From positions 124,001 through 188,000 of the forward strand of contig NZ_JAQGLB010000003.1 of NCBI RefSeq assembly GCF_027853965.1: 64,000 bases of DNA. The letters run 5' to 3'. Shown here one piece after another: positions 57,027 through 64,000 of the stretch; position 1 is the stretch's first letter; each line of letters opens with the position of its first letter. The stretch is from Saccharopolyspora indica (GTDB lineage Bacteria; Actinomycetota; Actinomycetes; Mycobacteriales; Pseudonocardiaceae). Below the pieces are notes generated by a model, which worked only from the letters and a program-made list of their open reading frames with translations, was not told the DNA's origin and did no database searches. The translations under genes were made by a program, and so were the position numbers.

Positions 57027-58718
57027 TCAGGAGTTGATGCCCCGCATCGCGATGATCTTCAGCGCGAGGGAGAGGTCGAGCCGCAGTTCGGGGTGCGCGG
57101 TGAACGAGCCGAGCAGCTTCTCCAGCTTGGCCACCCGGTACCGCAGCGTGTTGTAGTGGAAGTGCAGCTGCCGCGCGGCTTCCGCGATGTTGATGTTCGT
57201 CGCGAGCAGCACCTCGAGGGTGCGCCGCATGTCCTGCGCCTCGGCCGTGTCCTCGGCGAGTTCCCGCAGCGTCTCCCTGGCGAACGACTCCAGCTCGTCG
57301 GTGTCCTCGACGAGGCTGAGCAGCCGGTACACCCCGAGGTCGTCGAAGTGCGTCACCGCCCACGTCCCGGAGATCCGGCGCCCCACCTGCACTGCTGTCC
57401 GCGCCTGCGCGTAGAGCGCCGGGAGGTCGGCGACGGAGGCCGACGCCCTGGAGACTCCGACGCTGAACGGCTGACGACCGCCCCCGCCGGCACCGCGGAC
57501 CTGGGCGACGAACTCGTGGACGACCGTCATCGTGTCGCTGCCCTGGCCCATCAGGACCACGATCTCCGTCGCGAGCACCGTCACGGCCGCGCCCGGATCG
57601 CGGCTGGTGACCGCACCGGTGAACGCCCGCGCCTGCCGCTCGACGACGGGCAGGCGCGCCGGTGCGGACGCCGTGTCGTCGCCGACCAGGTCCGGTTCGA
57701 CCGCGACGACGACCACCGGCCGGTCGAGGTCCCACCCGAAGGTCTTGGCGTGGGCGATGACGTGCTCGGGCTTGCCGCCGCGGCCGAGGAGCAGGTCGCG
57801 GACGAAGTTCGCGCGGTGCTTCTCCTCGACCGCGGACACCGCCAGCTCGCGGTCGACCACGAGTGCGCACACCGTCGCCGCCTGCTCGACGAGGTAGAGG
57901 TCCTCGCTCGTGAGGCTGCGCGCCGGGCTGAAGAGCACGAGGCGGCCGTGGTCGATGCCGTTCGCCCAGATCGCGGAGACCGCCAGGTGGTCACCGCCCA
58001 ACCGGTGCAGTCCGAGCCCGCCCTCGGTGGAGTCGGTGCGGAAGCGCCCGGTCGAGTCGATGGCGGCGCTGGCCGCGAGGCGGTGCAGCGCGGATTCGTC
58101 ACCGGCACCGCAGATCTGGCGCCCGTCGGGAGTCGTGATCAGCACCGCGCCGTCCAGCTCTCGCGCGACGCCGTCGGCGAGGGCTGCGTGCCCATCGCCG
58201 CCCATCACGATGTCGAGCAGGACGCGCCGGGTGTGGTCCGCGCGGAACACCGCGTCGATCTGCCGCGCCGCCATCTCGGGCAGGCCGTCCGCGAACGGGC
58301 TGTCGGCCGAGTGGTCGGCGGTGATCGTGACGACGGGGAACGCGAGCGACGCAGCGGCCGCCGCCAGCCCTTCGGGGAGGGGGCTCGCGTCGTCGAGCCG
58401 CACCGCGAGCGCGGCCGCACCGCGCCGGTCGAGCATGGCCACGAAGTCGGAGGCCGGACCGACGAGACGGCTGAGGACCGTCGTGGAGGTGATGAGCAGC
58501 TGGCCGGGGCGCAGCCACGGGCCGATGTCGGGGAGGACCATCACCGCGACGTTCGTGACGTCGCGCGCGGCGGTCACGTCGCCCGTGACGACCGTCGGCT
58601 CGGGCAGCAGCGGGGACGAGAGAACGTCGGCGAACAGCACCGGGTGGAAGACCGGGTGATCGGCGGCAGCGTCGACCGGATCCGGGCAAGAGCTGTTCTC
58701 GGTGTTCCACTCCGTCAC
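57027..58718 (-). CDS. PucR-family transcriptional regulator
   Basis: The 563-residue protein has an N-terminal PucR domain (FADVLSSPLLPEPTVVTGDVTAARDVTNVAVMVLPDIGPWLRPGQLLITSTT), a central GGDEF-like or GAF-like region, and a C-terminal PucR helix-turn-helix (LEVLLATNINIAEAARQLHFHYNTLRYRVAKLEKLLG). PucR proteins activate purine and other N-compound catabolism. It sits between the amidase and the molybdenum hydroxylase operon on the same strand, so it is the likely regulator of both. The start codon is GTG. Confidence 0.9.
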   Translation of the reverse strand: MTEWNTENSSCPDPVDAAADHPVFHPVLFADVLSSPLLPEPTVVTGDVTAARDVTNVAVMVLPDIGPWLRPGQLLITSTTVLSRLVGPASDFVAMLDRRGAAALAVRLDDASPLPEGLAAAAASLAFPVVTITADHSADSPFADGLPEMAARQIDAVFRADHTRRVLLDIVMGGDGHAALADGVARELDGAVLITTPDGRQICGAGDESALHRLAASAAIDSTGRFRTDSTEGGLGLHRLGGDHLAVSAIWANGIDHGRLVLFSPARSLTSEDLYLVEQAATVCALVVDRELAVSAVEEKHRANFVRDLLLGRGGKPEHVIAHAKTFGWDLDRPVVVVAVEPDLVGDDTASAPARLPVVERQARAFTGAVTSRDPGAAVTVLATEIVVLMGQGSDTMTVVHEFVAQVRGAGGGGRQPFSVGVSRASASVADLPALYAQARTAVQVGRRISGTWAVTHFDDLGVYRLLSLVEDTDELESFARETLRELAEDTAEAQDMRRTLEVLLATNINIAEAARQLHFHYNTLRYRVAKLEKLLGSFTAHPELRLDLSLALKIIAMRGINS

Positions 58719-58735
58719 GGCAACAACCTACTTAC

Positions 58736-58748
58736 TTGCCGGGGGCAA
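58736..58748. promoter_or_regulatory. Palindrome TTGCC-GGG-GGCAA upstream of pucR
   Basis: TTGCCGGGGGCAA has perfect 5-bp arms around a 3-bp centre and lies 18-30 bp before the PucR start. It could be an autoregulatory operator. I did not find a second copy upstream of the molybdenum hydroxylase operon. Confidence 0.35.
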
Positions 58749-58852
58749 TGATCACGTGCGCGTACGAGACTGTGACCTTAGGACCGCGGCCGGAACGCGC
58801 ACCAGCCCGTCGGACCCCACCGCGAAAGCGGGCTGCGGCGAGCCGAGGCCCG

Positions 58853-60220
58853 TCAAAGGCGTGCTGCCACGGCCAGCGCGACGTGCTCCTGCCAAGGCCG
58901 CGCGACGATCTGCACGCCGATCGGCATGCCGTCGCCCGCCGTCGCGATGGGAACGACCACCGACGGGAACCCGGCCACGCTGATCGCCCGGCAGCACGCC
59001 AGCGCCTCCGGCCAGGTGAGGCTTCGGCCGTCCACGTCGAAGTGGTCGAGCCCGAGCGGCGGGGCCGGGATCGAAGCCACCGGCAGCACGAGCACATCGC
59101 CCATCTCGCCGAGGAGCCGGTGCACGAGAGCGGCACGCGCCGCCCACAGGCCCTCGACCTCGTGCCTTCCTCCCCGCCCGGCCGTGGTGAGCACGTCCCG
59201 GATGTTCGCCCCGAAGTCGCCGGGGGCGCCGCAGGCCGCGATGTCGGTGTGCGTCTCGGTCTCGCGCAGCCGCCCGAACAGATCGTGGGCGCTGCTCAGC
59301 GCCGATCCCGAGTGCGCCCGGGCGCCGAGCTCGCCCGCCGCCTCCGCGACCGCGCCGGCGATCTCCGCGCCGACCGGCACGGTGCCCTCGCCGGGTGCCC
59401 AGGTGATGTCGAGGCGGTCGACGTCCACCGACGCGGGCTCGATCCACCCGAACTGCGGCTCCGACACCACCCGGAGCACGAGCGCGACATCGTCGAGGCT
59501 CCGCGCCATCGGACCGATCGTCTGCAGGGCGCCGTGCACCGTCGCGGGGTTGGTCAGCACGTGGTCACCGGCCGGGACGCCGGGGTACTGCCCGTCGGGG
59601 CTCACCCGGCCGGGCGTCGGGCGGATCGACCGGAGCCCCGTGCAGTGCGCGGGCCAGCGGACGGACCCGCCGAAGTCGGTGCCCAGCCCGACCGCGCTCA
59701 TCCCCGACGCCAGCGCCGCCGCTTCGCCGCCGCTGGACCCGCCCGGCGACCGCGGCACCACGCCGGTGCCCAGCGGATTCACCGTGAAGCCGAACAGGTC
59801 GTTGTGGGTCAGGCCGGACGCGCCGAACTCGGGCGTGTTGGTCTTGCCGACGAGAATCGCCCCGGCGGCCTTCATCGCCGCGACGGCCGGAGCATCGGCG
59901 CGGGGCACGTTCTCGACGAGCGCGCGCGACCCCGCCGTCGTCCGGACACCAGCTGTCGCGATCAGGTCCTTCACGGTGAACGGGACGCCCGCGAGCGGAC
60001 CCGCCACCTCGCCCCTGGCGAGCCGCGCGTCGAGTGCGTCCGCTGCCTCCAGCGCCGACTCGACCGCGACGGTGACGATCGCGTTGATCTCCCGGTTCTT
60101 CGCCTCGATGTGGGCGAGGTGCGCCTCGACGACCTCTCGTGCGGACACCTCCCGTCCGGTCACGGCGCGAGCGATCGCACCCGCGTCCGATCCGATCCAC
60201 CCGTTGTCGACTTGGCGCAC
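58853..60220 (-). CDS. Amidase (amidase signature family)
   Basis: The 455-residue protein starts at a GTG with AGGAGG upstream. The Ser-cisSer-Lys triad is readable: Lys in FTVKDLIATAG near residue 84, cis-Ser in SPGGSSGGEAAALASGMSAVG and nucleophilic Ser in GTDFGGSVRWPA. Substrates range from aryl amides to ureas and cannot be deduced. Its place upstream of pucR and the Mo-hydroxylase/hyu genes suggests it hydrolyses an amide released by ring opening. Confidence 0.9.
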   Translation of the reverse strand: MRQVDNGWIGSDAGAIARAVTGREVSAREVVEAHLAHIEAKNREINAIVTVAVESALEAADALDARLARGEVAGPLAGVPFTVKDLIATAGVRTTAGSRALVENVPRADAPAVAAMKAAGAILVGKTNTPEFGASGLTHNDLFGFTVNPLGTGVVPRSPGGSSGGEAAALASGMSAVGLGTDFGGSVRWPAHCTGLRSIRPTPGRVSPDGQYPGVPAGDHVLTNPATVHGALQTIGPMARSLDDVALVLRVVSEPQFGWIEPASVDVDRLDITWAPGEGTVPVGAEIAGAVAEAAGELGARAHSGSALSSAHDLFGRLRETETHTDIAACGAPGDFGANIRDVLTTAGRGGRHEVEGLWAARAALVHRLLGEMGDVLVLPVASIPAPPLGLDHFDVDGRSLTWPEALACCRAISVAGFPSVVVPIATAGDGMPIGVQIVARPWQEHVALAVAARL

Positions 60221-60534
60221 GCGGCCTCCTCCGGCATCTGCTGACCGAGAACGCTAGGGAGGAGAGCGGGGTGCGCCCAACGGCGAGTGTGCACAGGAAT
60301 GCCGCCCGAGCGGTGTGAACAGTTGATACTCCCCGCTACCTCCGGGATCCTGCTGGACAACTTCGAACGGGCGTGGGGCGCTCCAAGCTCACGACGTCCG
60401 GCTCGACGCGGTTCCCGTCCGCCGGACCCCGCGCAGCCGCACCGTTGATGAATCGAGTGACGAGAATGCTCCATCGGGGTGGTATCCGCGCTCGGTGATC
60501 AGCGACGTCGGGCGCTTCCGCCAAGCTGGTGGGC
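60221..60534. other. 314-bp divergent intergenic region between amidase and NLR-like genes
   Basis: I see no gene here. Minus-strand TTGGGC (near 60271) and TAGCGT (near 60252), 18 bp apart, could serve the amidase. Nothing comparable is convincing for the NLR-like gene. No repeat is visible. Confidence 0.35.
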
Positions 60535-62685
60535 ATGGCCGAACGGCAGCCAGACGGTCCTGGCAACCGGGTCAGCGAGCTGGTCGCCGGCTCCATGGTG
60601 CAGGCCCACACCATCAGCGGCGGGATACACCACCACCGCACGGCTCCCGCTCGCCCGATCCCGCGCCAGCTCCCGCTCGTGCCAGGAGACTTCACCGGGC
60701 GCGACGCGGAGTTCGATGCGCTGACCGCACTGCTGGAATCCACTGCGGATCGCGGCGATGCGGTCATGATGTCCGTGATCGGCGGCCAGGGCGGAATCGG
60801 GAAGACCACGCTGGCCCTGCGCTGGGCCCATCAGCATCTCGACCGGTTCCCCGACGGTCAGCTCTTCGTCGACTTCCGCGGCTTCGACCCGAAGGAGGAG
60901 CCGCTCACCGCTTCCTCCGCACTTCACACCCTGCTCGCCGCGCTGGGCATCGAACCTCCGATGATCCCGTCCGGCACCGAGGCCAAATCCAGCCTGTACC
61001 GCAGTCTCATCGCCGAGAAGAGAATGCTGATCGTGCTGGACAACGCCCGCACCGCAGACCAGGTCGTGCCACTGCTGCCCGGAACCCCGGCATGCGCGGT
61101 CCTGATCACCAGCCGCGATCGGCTGCCCCGGTTGACCACCCGGTACGGTGCCCGCCCGCTCCACCTCGCCGCGCTCACCGACTCCGCCGCGCGCGAGCTG
61201 CTCACCGCCCGGCTCGGTGCCGCCCGCCTGGCCGCCGAGCCTGCCGCCGTCGACGAGATCCTGGCTCGCTGCAGAGGATTCCCGCTCGCGCTCAGCGTCA
61301 TCTCGGGCCGCGGACTCACCCAACCCAACTTCCCGCTCCACAGCCTGGCAGAACAGCTCCGCGATTCCGCGACCAGACTGGGCGTCCTCGACGCGGGCGA
61401 TCCTCAGTCCAGCCTCCGCGCAGTCCTGTCCTGGTCCTACGACGCGCTGCCCCCGGATGCCGCCCGCGCATTCGGGCTCCTCGGCATCGCCCCCGGCCCC
61501 GACATCAGCGCGCGAGCCGCAACCAGCCTCCTCGGCGTGCCCGACCGCGAAGCCGAGAGAGCGCTGCGGACGCTCGAACGCATGTCCTTGCTCGACGAGC
61601 ACACGTCGGGCCGGTACCGCATGCACGACCTCACCCGTCTTTACGCCACGGAGAAAGCTCGCGAGCAGGCAGCGGAGCAACGAGACACCGCACTCCTGCG
61701 GGTGACCAGCCACTACGTGCACACGGCACGCGCCGGTGATCGGCTGCTCAGCCCGCACCGCCCCCAGATCGACCTCGTTCCGCCCCCGCCCAGCTGCCAA
61801 CCCGTGCCTCCCACCGATGAACAGGCCGCGCTCGCCTGGTTCGACGCCGAGCACGCGTGCTTGCTCGCCGTCCAGGTCGCCGCCGCCGGTCTCCGCTGGC
61901 ACGACTCGGTGTGGAACCTGGCGTGGGTGCTGGACACGTTCCACCTCCGGCGCGGGCACCTCCACGACCGGGTGGCCATGTGGCGTGCCGGGCTCATCTC
62001 GTCCGATCACCTCGATGACATCGACGCCCGGACCCGGGCGCACAGGCTCCTCGGCCACTCCTACGCACGTATCGGACAGCACGACGAGGCCTCCGATCAC
62101 CTCCACCGCGCGCTCGGACTCGCCGAAGACGCCGCGAACCACCACGCCCAGGGCCTGGCGCTGCGCTTGCTGGCACAGGCGTGGACGCACCGAGGACAGC
62201 ACCAGCCGGCCCTCGAACACGCCCTCCGAGCCCTGCAGCTCTTCCGCACCGCCCAGGATCCCGTCGAGGAAGCGCACGCGCTCAACGCTGCCGCCTGGTA
62301 CCAGGCCCTCCTCGGCGACTACGACGAAGCTCGCACCCACTGCCGAACCGCCCTCGCCCTGTTCCGCCACCACGGACTCCGCGGCGGTCAGGCCAACGCC
62401 TTGGACAGCCTCGGCTACATCGCCCACCACACCGGCGACCCGCACCTGGCCCAGGACTTCTACCAGCAAGCCCTCCAGCTGTTCCGCGAACTCACGGACA
62501 CCTACAACGAAGCCGAAATCCTCGAACACCTCGGCCATCCCCGCGAAGAGCTGGGCCAGCACGACCAGGCTCGCGCCGCCTGGCAACAAGCCCTGGAGCT
62601 CTACCGAACCCAGCACCGCATCAAGGACGCCGACCGCGTCCAGCGGCTCCTCGACGCCCTCGATCACCGAACCGCGCAGGACTAG
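60535..62685 (+). CDS. NLR-like NB-ARC/TPR STAND protein with N-terminal RHIM-like amyloid motif
   Basis: The 716-residue protein (ATG at 60535; an in-frame GTG two codons earlier is possible) has three parts. Residues 12-34 (VSELVAGSMVQAHTISGGI then HHH) match the short amyloid-like motif often placed before actinobacterial NB-ARC domains. From residue 50 an NB-ARC ATPase follows, with Walker A GGQGGIGKTT (83-92), Walker B MLIVLDNA and sensor VLITSRDRL. The C-terminal half is TPR repeats. There is no SARP DNA-binding domain. Such STAND proteins oligomerise on ligand binding and may recruit a partner carrying the same motif. No partner is encoded next to it. Confidence 0.85.
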   Translation: MAERQPDGPGNRVSELVAGSMVQAHTISGGIHHHRTAPARPIPRQLPLVPGDFTGRDAEFDALTALLESTADRGDAVMMSVIGGQGGIGKTTLALRWAHQHLDRFPDGQLFVDFRGFDPKEEPLTASSALHTLLAALGIEPPMIPSGTEAKSSLYRSLIAEKRMLIVLDNARTADQVVPLLPGTPACAVLITSRDRLPRLTTRYGARPLHLAALTDSAARELLTARLGAARLAAEPAAVDEILARCRGFPLALSVISGRGLTQPNFPLHSLAEQLRDSATRLGVLDAGDPQSSLRAVLSWSYDALPPDAARAFGLLGIAPGPDISARAATSLLGVPDREAERALRTLERMSLLDEHTSGRYRMHDLTRLYATEKAREQAAEQRDTALLRVTSHYVHTARAGDRLLSPHRPQIDLVPPPPSCQPVPPTDEQAALAWFDAEHACLLAVQVAAAGLRWHDSVWNLAWVLDTFHLRRGHLHDRVAMWRAGLISSDHLDDIDARTRAHRLLGHSYARIGQHDEASDHLHRALGLAEDAANHHAQGLALRLLAQAWTHRGQHQPALEHALRALQLFRTAQDPVEEAHALNAAAWYQALLGDYDEARTHCRTALALFRHHGLRGGQANALDSLGYIAHHTGDPHLAQDFYQQALQLFRELTDTYNEAEILEHLGHPREELGQHDQARAAWQQALELYRTQHRIKDADRVQRLLDALDHRTAQD

Positions 62686-63198
62686 CCCGGCGCGAACGCG
62701 CACCGGCTCCGGAGGCGTTCACGACCACCGCCAACGCCTCGGTGTCGAGCACCTCAGGGGGCTGTCGTGCTGTCGGCGGGCACCCGCGAAACGTATACGA
62801 TTTTCACGTTCCGGGGTCCAGCTCCGCCAGGTCTCGGCCAGCTGACCATTGACAACAGCAGCTCGCACCGATCAATATCCTGGATCGTATCCGATATCGT
62901 AGCTGATCTTGGGAGCTTTCGTTGACCCGCGACCTCGCGACCACCGCGCCCGGGCACCAGCCGGGCGCAGTCGCCCCAGCTCCCCGACGGCTCACCTCCA
63001 CGCACCACGACGAGGCCGCACGCCTACGGCGCTCTCGCACTTCCTGAAGACCAGACGGGAGCACCGAGCCGACCGGGAACGGAGTTCGCGGTCGGCGCGG
63101 AGGGCTTCTCCCCCAGCGGTGCGGGCAGCCGGGCAGCAGCTTCGACAGCGGCGCCCGCGTCAGCCCGACATCGCACCGGACACAGCAAGGGAGCTGCA
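62686..63198. other. 513-bp intergenic region with palindromes and a possible 41-codon ORF
   Basis: The region contains CGTATACG (62792-62799), a TTGACA box (62849-62854), GGAT-CGT-ATCC (62882-62892) overlapping CGATATCG (62892-62899), and a hairpin GCGCCCGG/CCGGGCGC (62946-62953 and 62961-62968). A 41-codon frame starts at TTG 62922 with GGAG six bases upstream and ends at 63047, and its product (MTRDLATTAPGHQPG...) is unrecognised. The palindromes are probable control sites for the MHS transporter that follows. Confidence 0.4.
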
Positions 63199-64000
63199 AT
63201 GTCTGACCGAGAACACACCGGGGAACGGACTCGGCGAGAACATCGCCGAGTCGCGATGGGCACGCTGATCGGCACCACCATCGAGTGGTACGACTTCTTC
63301 ATCTACGCCAACGCCGCCGCGCTGGTGCTGACGCCCCTGTTCTTCGAACCGTTCGTGGCTTCCTACGGAGAACTGGCCGGACGGCTGATCTCGTTCGCCA
63401 CCGTGGGGGTGAGCTTCATCTTCCGCCCGCTCGGTGCGGCGGTCGCCGGGCACTTCGGCGACAAGCTGGGCCGCAAGGCCATGCTGGTCCTGACGCTCGT
63501 GCTGATGGGCGGAGCCACCACGGCGATCGGCCTGGTCCCGGACTTCTCCTCGATCGGGATGTGGGCCCCGATCCTGCTCATCGTGCTGCGCATCCTGCAA
63601 GGCTTCTCGGCGGGCGGTGAATGGGGCGGGGCCGCGCTCATGGCCGTCGAGCACGCTCCGGCGCACCAGCGCGGCCGGTACGGCGGCTTCCCGCAGATCG
63701 GCGTCCCCGTCGGGATGCTGATCGCCACCGCCGTGCTCAGCATCGTCACCGCGACGACGACCGAGCAGCAGTTCCTCGACTGGGGGTGGCGGGTTCCGTT
63801 CCTGCTGTCCGTCGTGCTCATCGCGGTGGGCATGGCGATCCGGCTGGGCGTCGCCGAGTCGCCGGTGTTCGCCGGAGCCGATGACGAGAAGCCTCGCGTC
63901 CGGCTCCCGCTGGTGCAGATGTTCCGGTTCAACGGGCCGCAGGTGCTCCAGGGTGCGCTCACCTTCGCCGCGAACAACGCGGCCGGGTACATGGTCACCG
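63199..64000 (+). CDS. MFS metabolite:H+ symporter (MHS family), 3' truncated by window
   Basis: The ATG at 63199 follows AAGGGAG, and 267 codons are visible before the window ends. The product begins MSDREHTGERTRREHRRVAM and has the MHS hallmarks GTTIEWYDFFIYANAAALVL, RPLGAAVAGHFGDKLGRKAMLV and QGFSAGGEWGGAALMAVEHAP. It should import an organic acid or zwitterion with H+. It is distinct from the MHS gene at 40094. An upstream palindrome-rich region suggests regulation by a repressor not visible here. Confidence 0.88.
   Translation, partial: MSDREHTGERTRREHRRVAMGTLIGTTIEWYDFFIYANAAALVLTPLFFEPFVASYGELAGRLISFATVGVSFIFRPLGAAVAGHFGDKLGRKAMLVLTLVLMGGATTAIGLVPDFSSIGMWAPILLIVLRILQGFSAGGEWGGAALMAVEHAPAHQRGRYGGFPQIGVPVGMLIATAVLSIVTATTTEQQFLDWGWRVPFLLSVVLIAVGMAIRLGVAESPVFAGADDEKPRVRLPLVQMFRFNGPQVLQGALTFAANNAAGYMVT

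Noticed and set aside
60535-62685. SARP/AfsR antibiotic regulator
   Set aside because: The NB-ARC/TPR part is similar, but there is no N-terminal OmpR-like DNA-binding domain or BTAD. A short amyloid-type motif is present instead.
1-64000. CRISPR arrays, insertion sequences, prophage or integration sites
   Set aside because: No regularly spaced repeats, transposase, integrase or tRNA-associated direct repeats were seen.

Overview
This window is high-GC actinobacterial DNA, with GC-rich third codon positions, frequent GTG starts and many ATGA start/stop overlaps. The gene content suggests a Pseudonocardiales-type organism such as Saccharopolyspora or a relative. That placement is an inference from gene families and intergenic repeats, because no rRNA or other phylogenetic marker is present. 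I found no tRNA, rRNA, CRISPR array or insertion sequence.

Layout. Positions 1-4.4 kb hold a GntR/UTRA regulator (cut by the window edge), two FAD-dependent amine or amino-acid oxidases and a sodium:solute symporter, which read as an amine-utilisation operon. Positions 4.5-23.3 kb are a mixed housekeeping and stress region. It contains a phosphotransferase-fold protein, a dienelactone hydrolase, a DUF418 membrane protein, a NarL-type two-component system, a DnaJ-NERD membrane protein and an ECF42 sigma factor with its DGPF/YCII partner, a VOC protein and a drug-type MFS pump. It also contains a TetR/VOC pair with twin operators, a KhtT/KhtU-like cation antiporter, an amino-acid permease, a HelD-like RNA polymerase motor, a ubiquitin-fold/Mut7-C protein and a beta-helix protein.

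Positions 23.4-41.4 kb are a steroid catabolic island. It holds the KshA Rieske oxygenase, a delta5-3-ketosteroid isomerase with all three catalytic residues, two KstD-type dehydrogenases, HsaA- and HsaC-like ring A enzymes, an HsaD-like C-C hydrolase, a 2-hydroxydienoate hydratase, three SDRs, a Baeyer-Villiger-type monooxygenase translationally coupled to an esterase, a metabolite:H+ symporter, and IclR and KstR-like TetR regulators. The most striking regulatory signal is a 15-bp interrupted palindrome, consensus TCCCGCTGNNCGGGA. It occurs eight times, and every copy lies in the promoter region of an island operon. It is best explained as the operator of the embedded IclR protein. Positions 41.7-46.1 kb are an associated operon (VOC, mycofactocin-type SDR, DegT-fold protein with His in place of the PLP lysine, LLM oxidoreductase) divergent from a KstR2-like TetR regulator. 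KstR2-like half-palindromes lie beside that regulator and also in front of the esterase/BVMO operon, which suggests the two blocks are co-regulated.

Positions 46.2-60.2 kb contain an alpha/beta hydrolase, an NmrA-type reductase, ATP-dependent hydantoinase/oxoprolinase subunits HyuA and HyuB, a CoxM-S-L-G type form II molybdenum hydroxylase, a PucR regulator and an amidase. Together these suggest hydroxylation and hydrolytic opening of an N-heterocycle. Positions 60.5-62.7 kb encode a bacterial NLR-like NB-ARC/TPR protein whose N-terminus carries a RHIM-like amyloid signalling motif. The window ends inside a second metabolite:H+ symporter.

Two copies of an intergenic repeat built from nested palindromes (35.7 and 41.6 kb) and several perfect hairpin terminators are also annotated.
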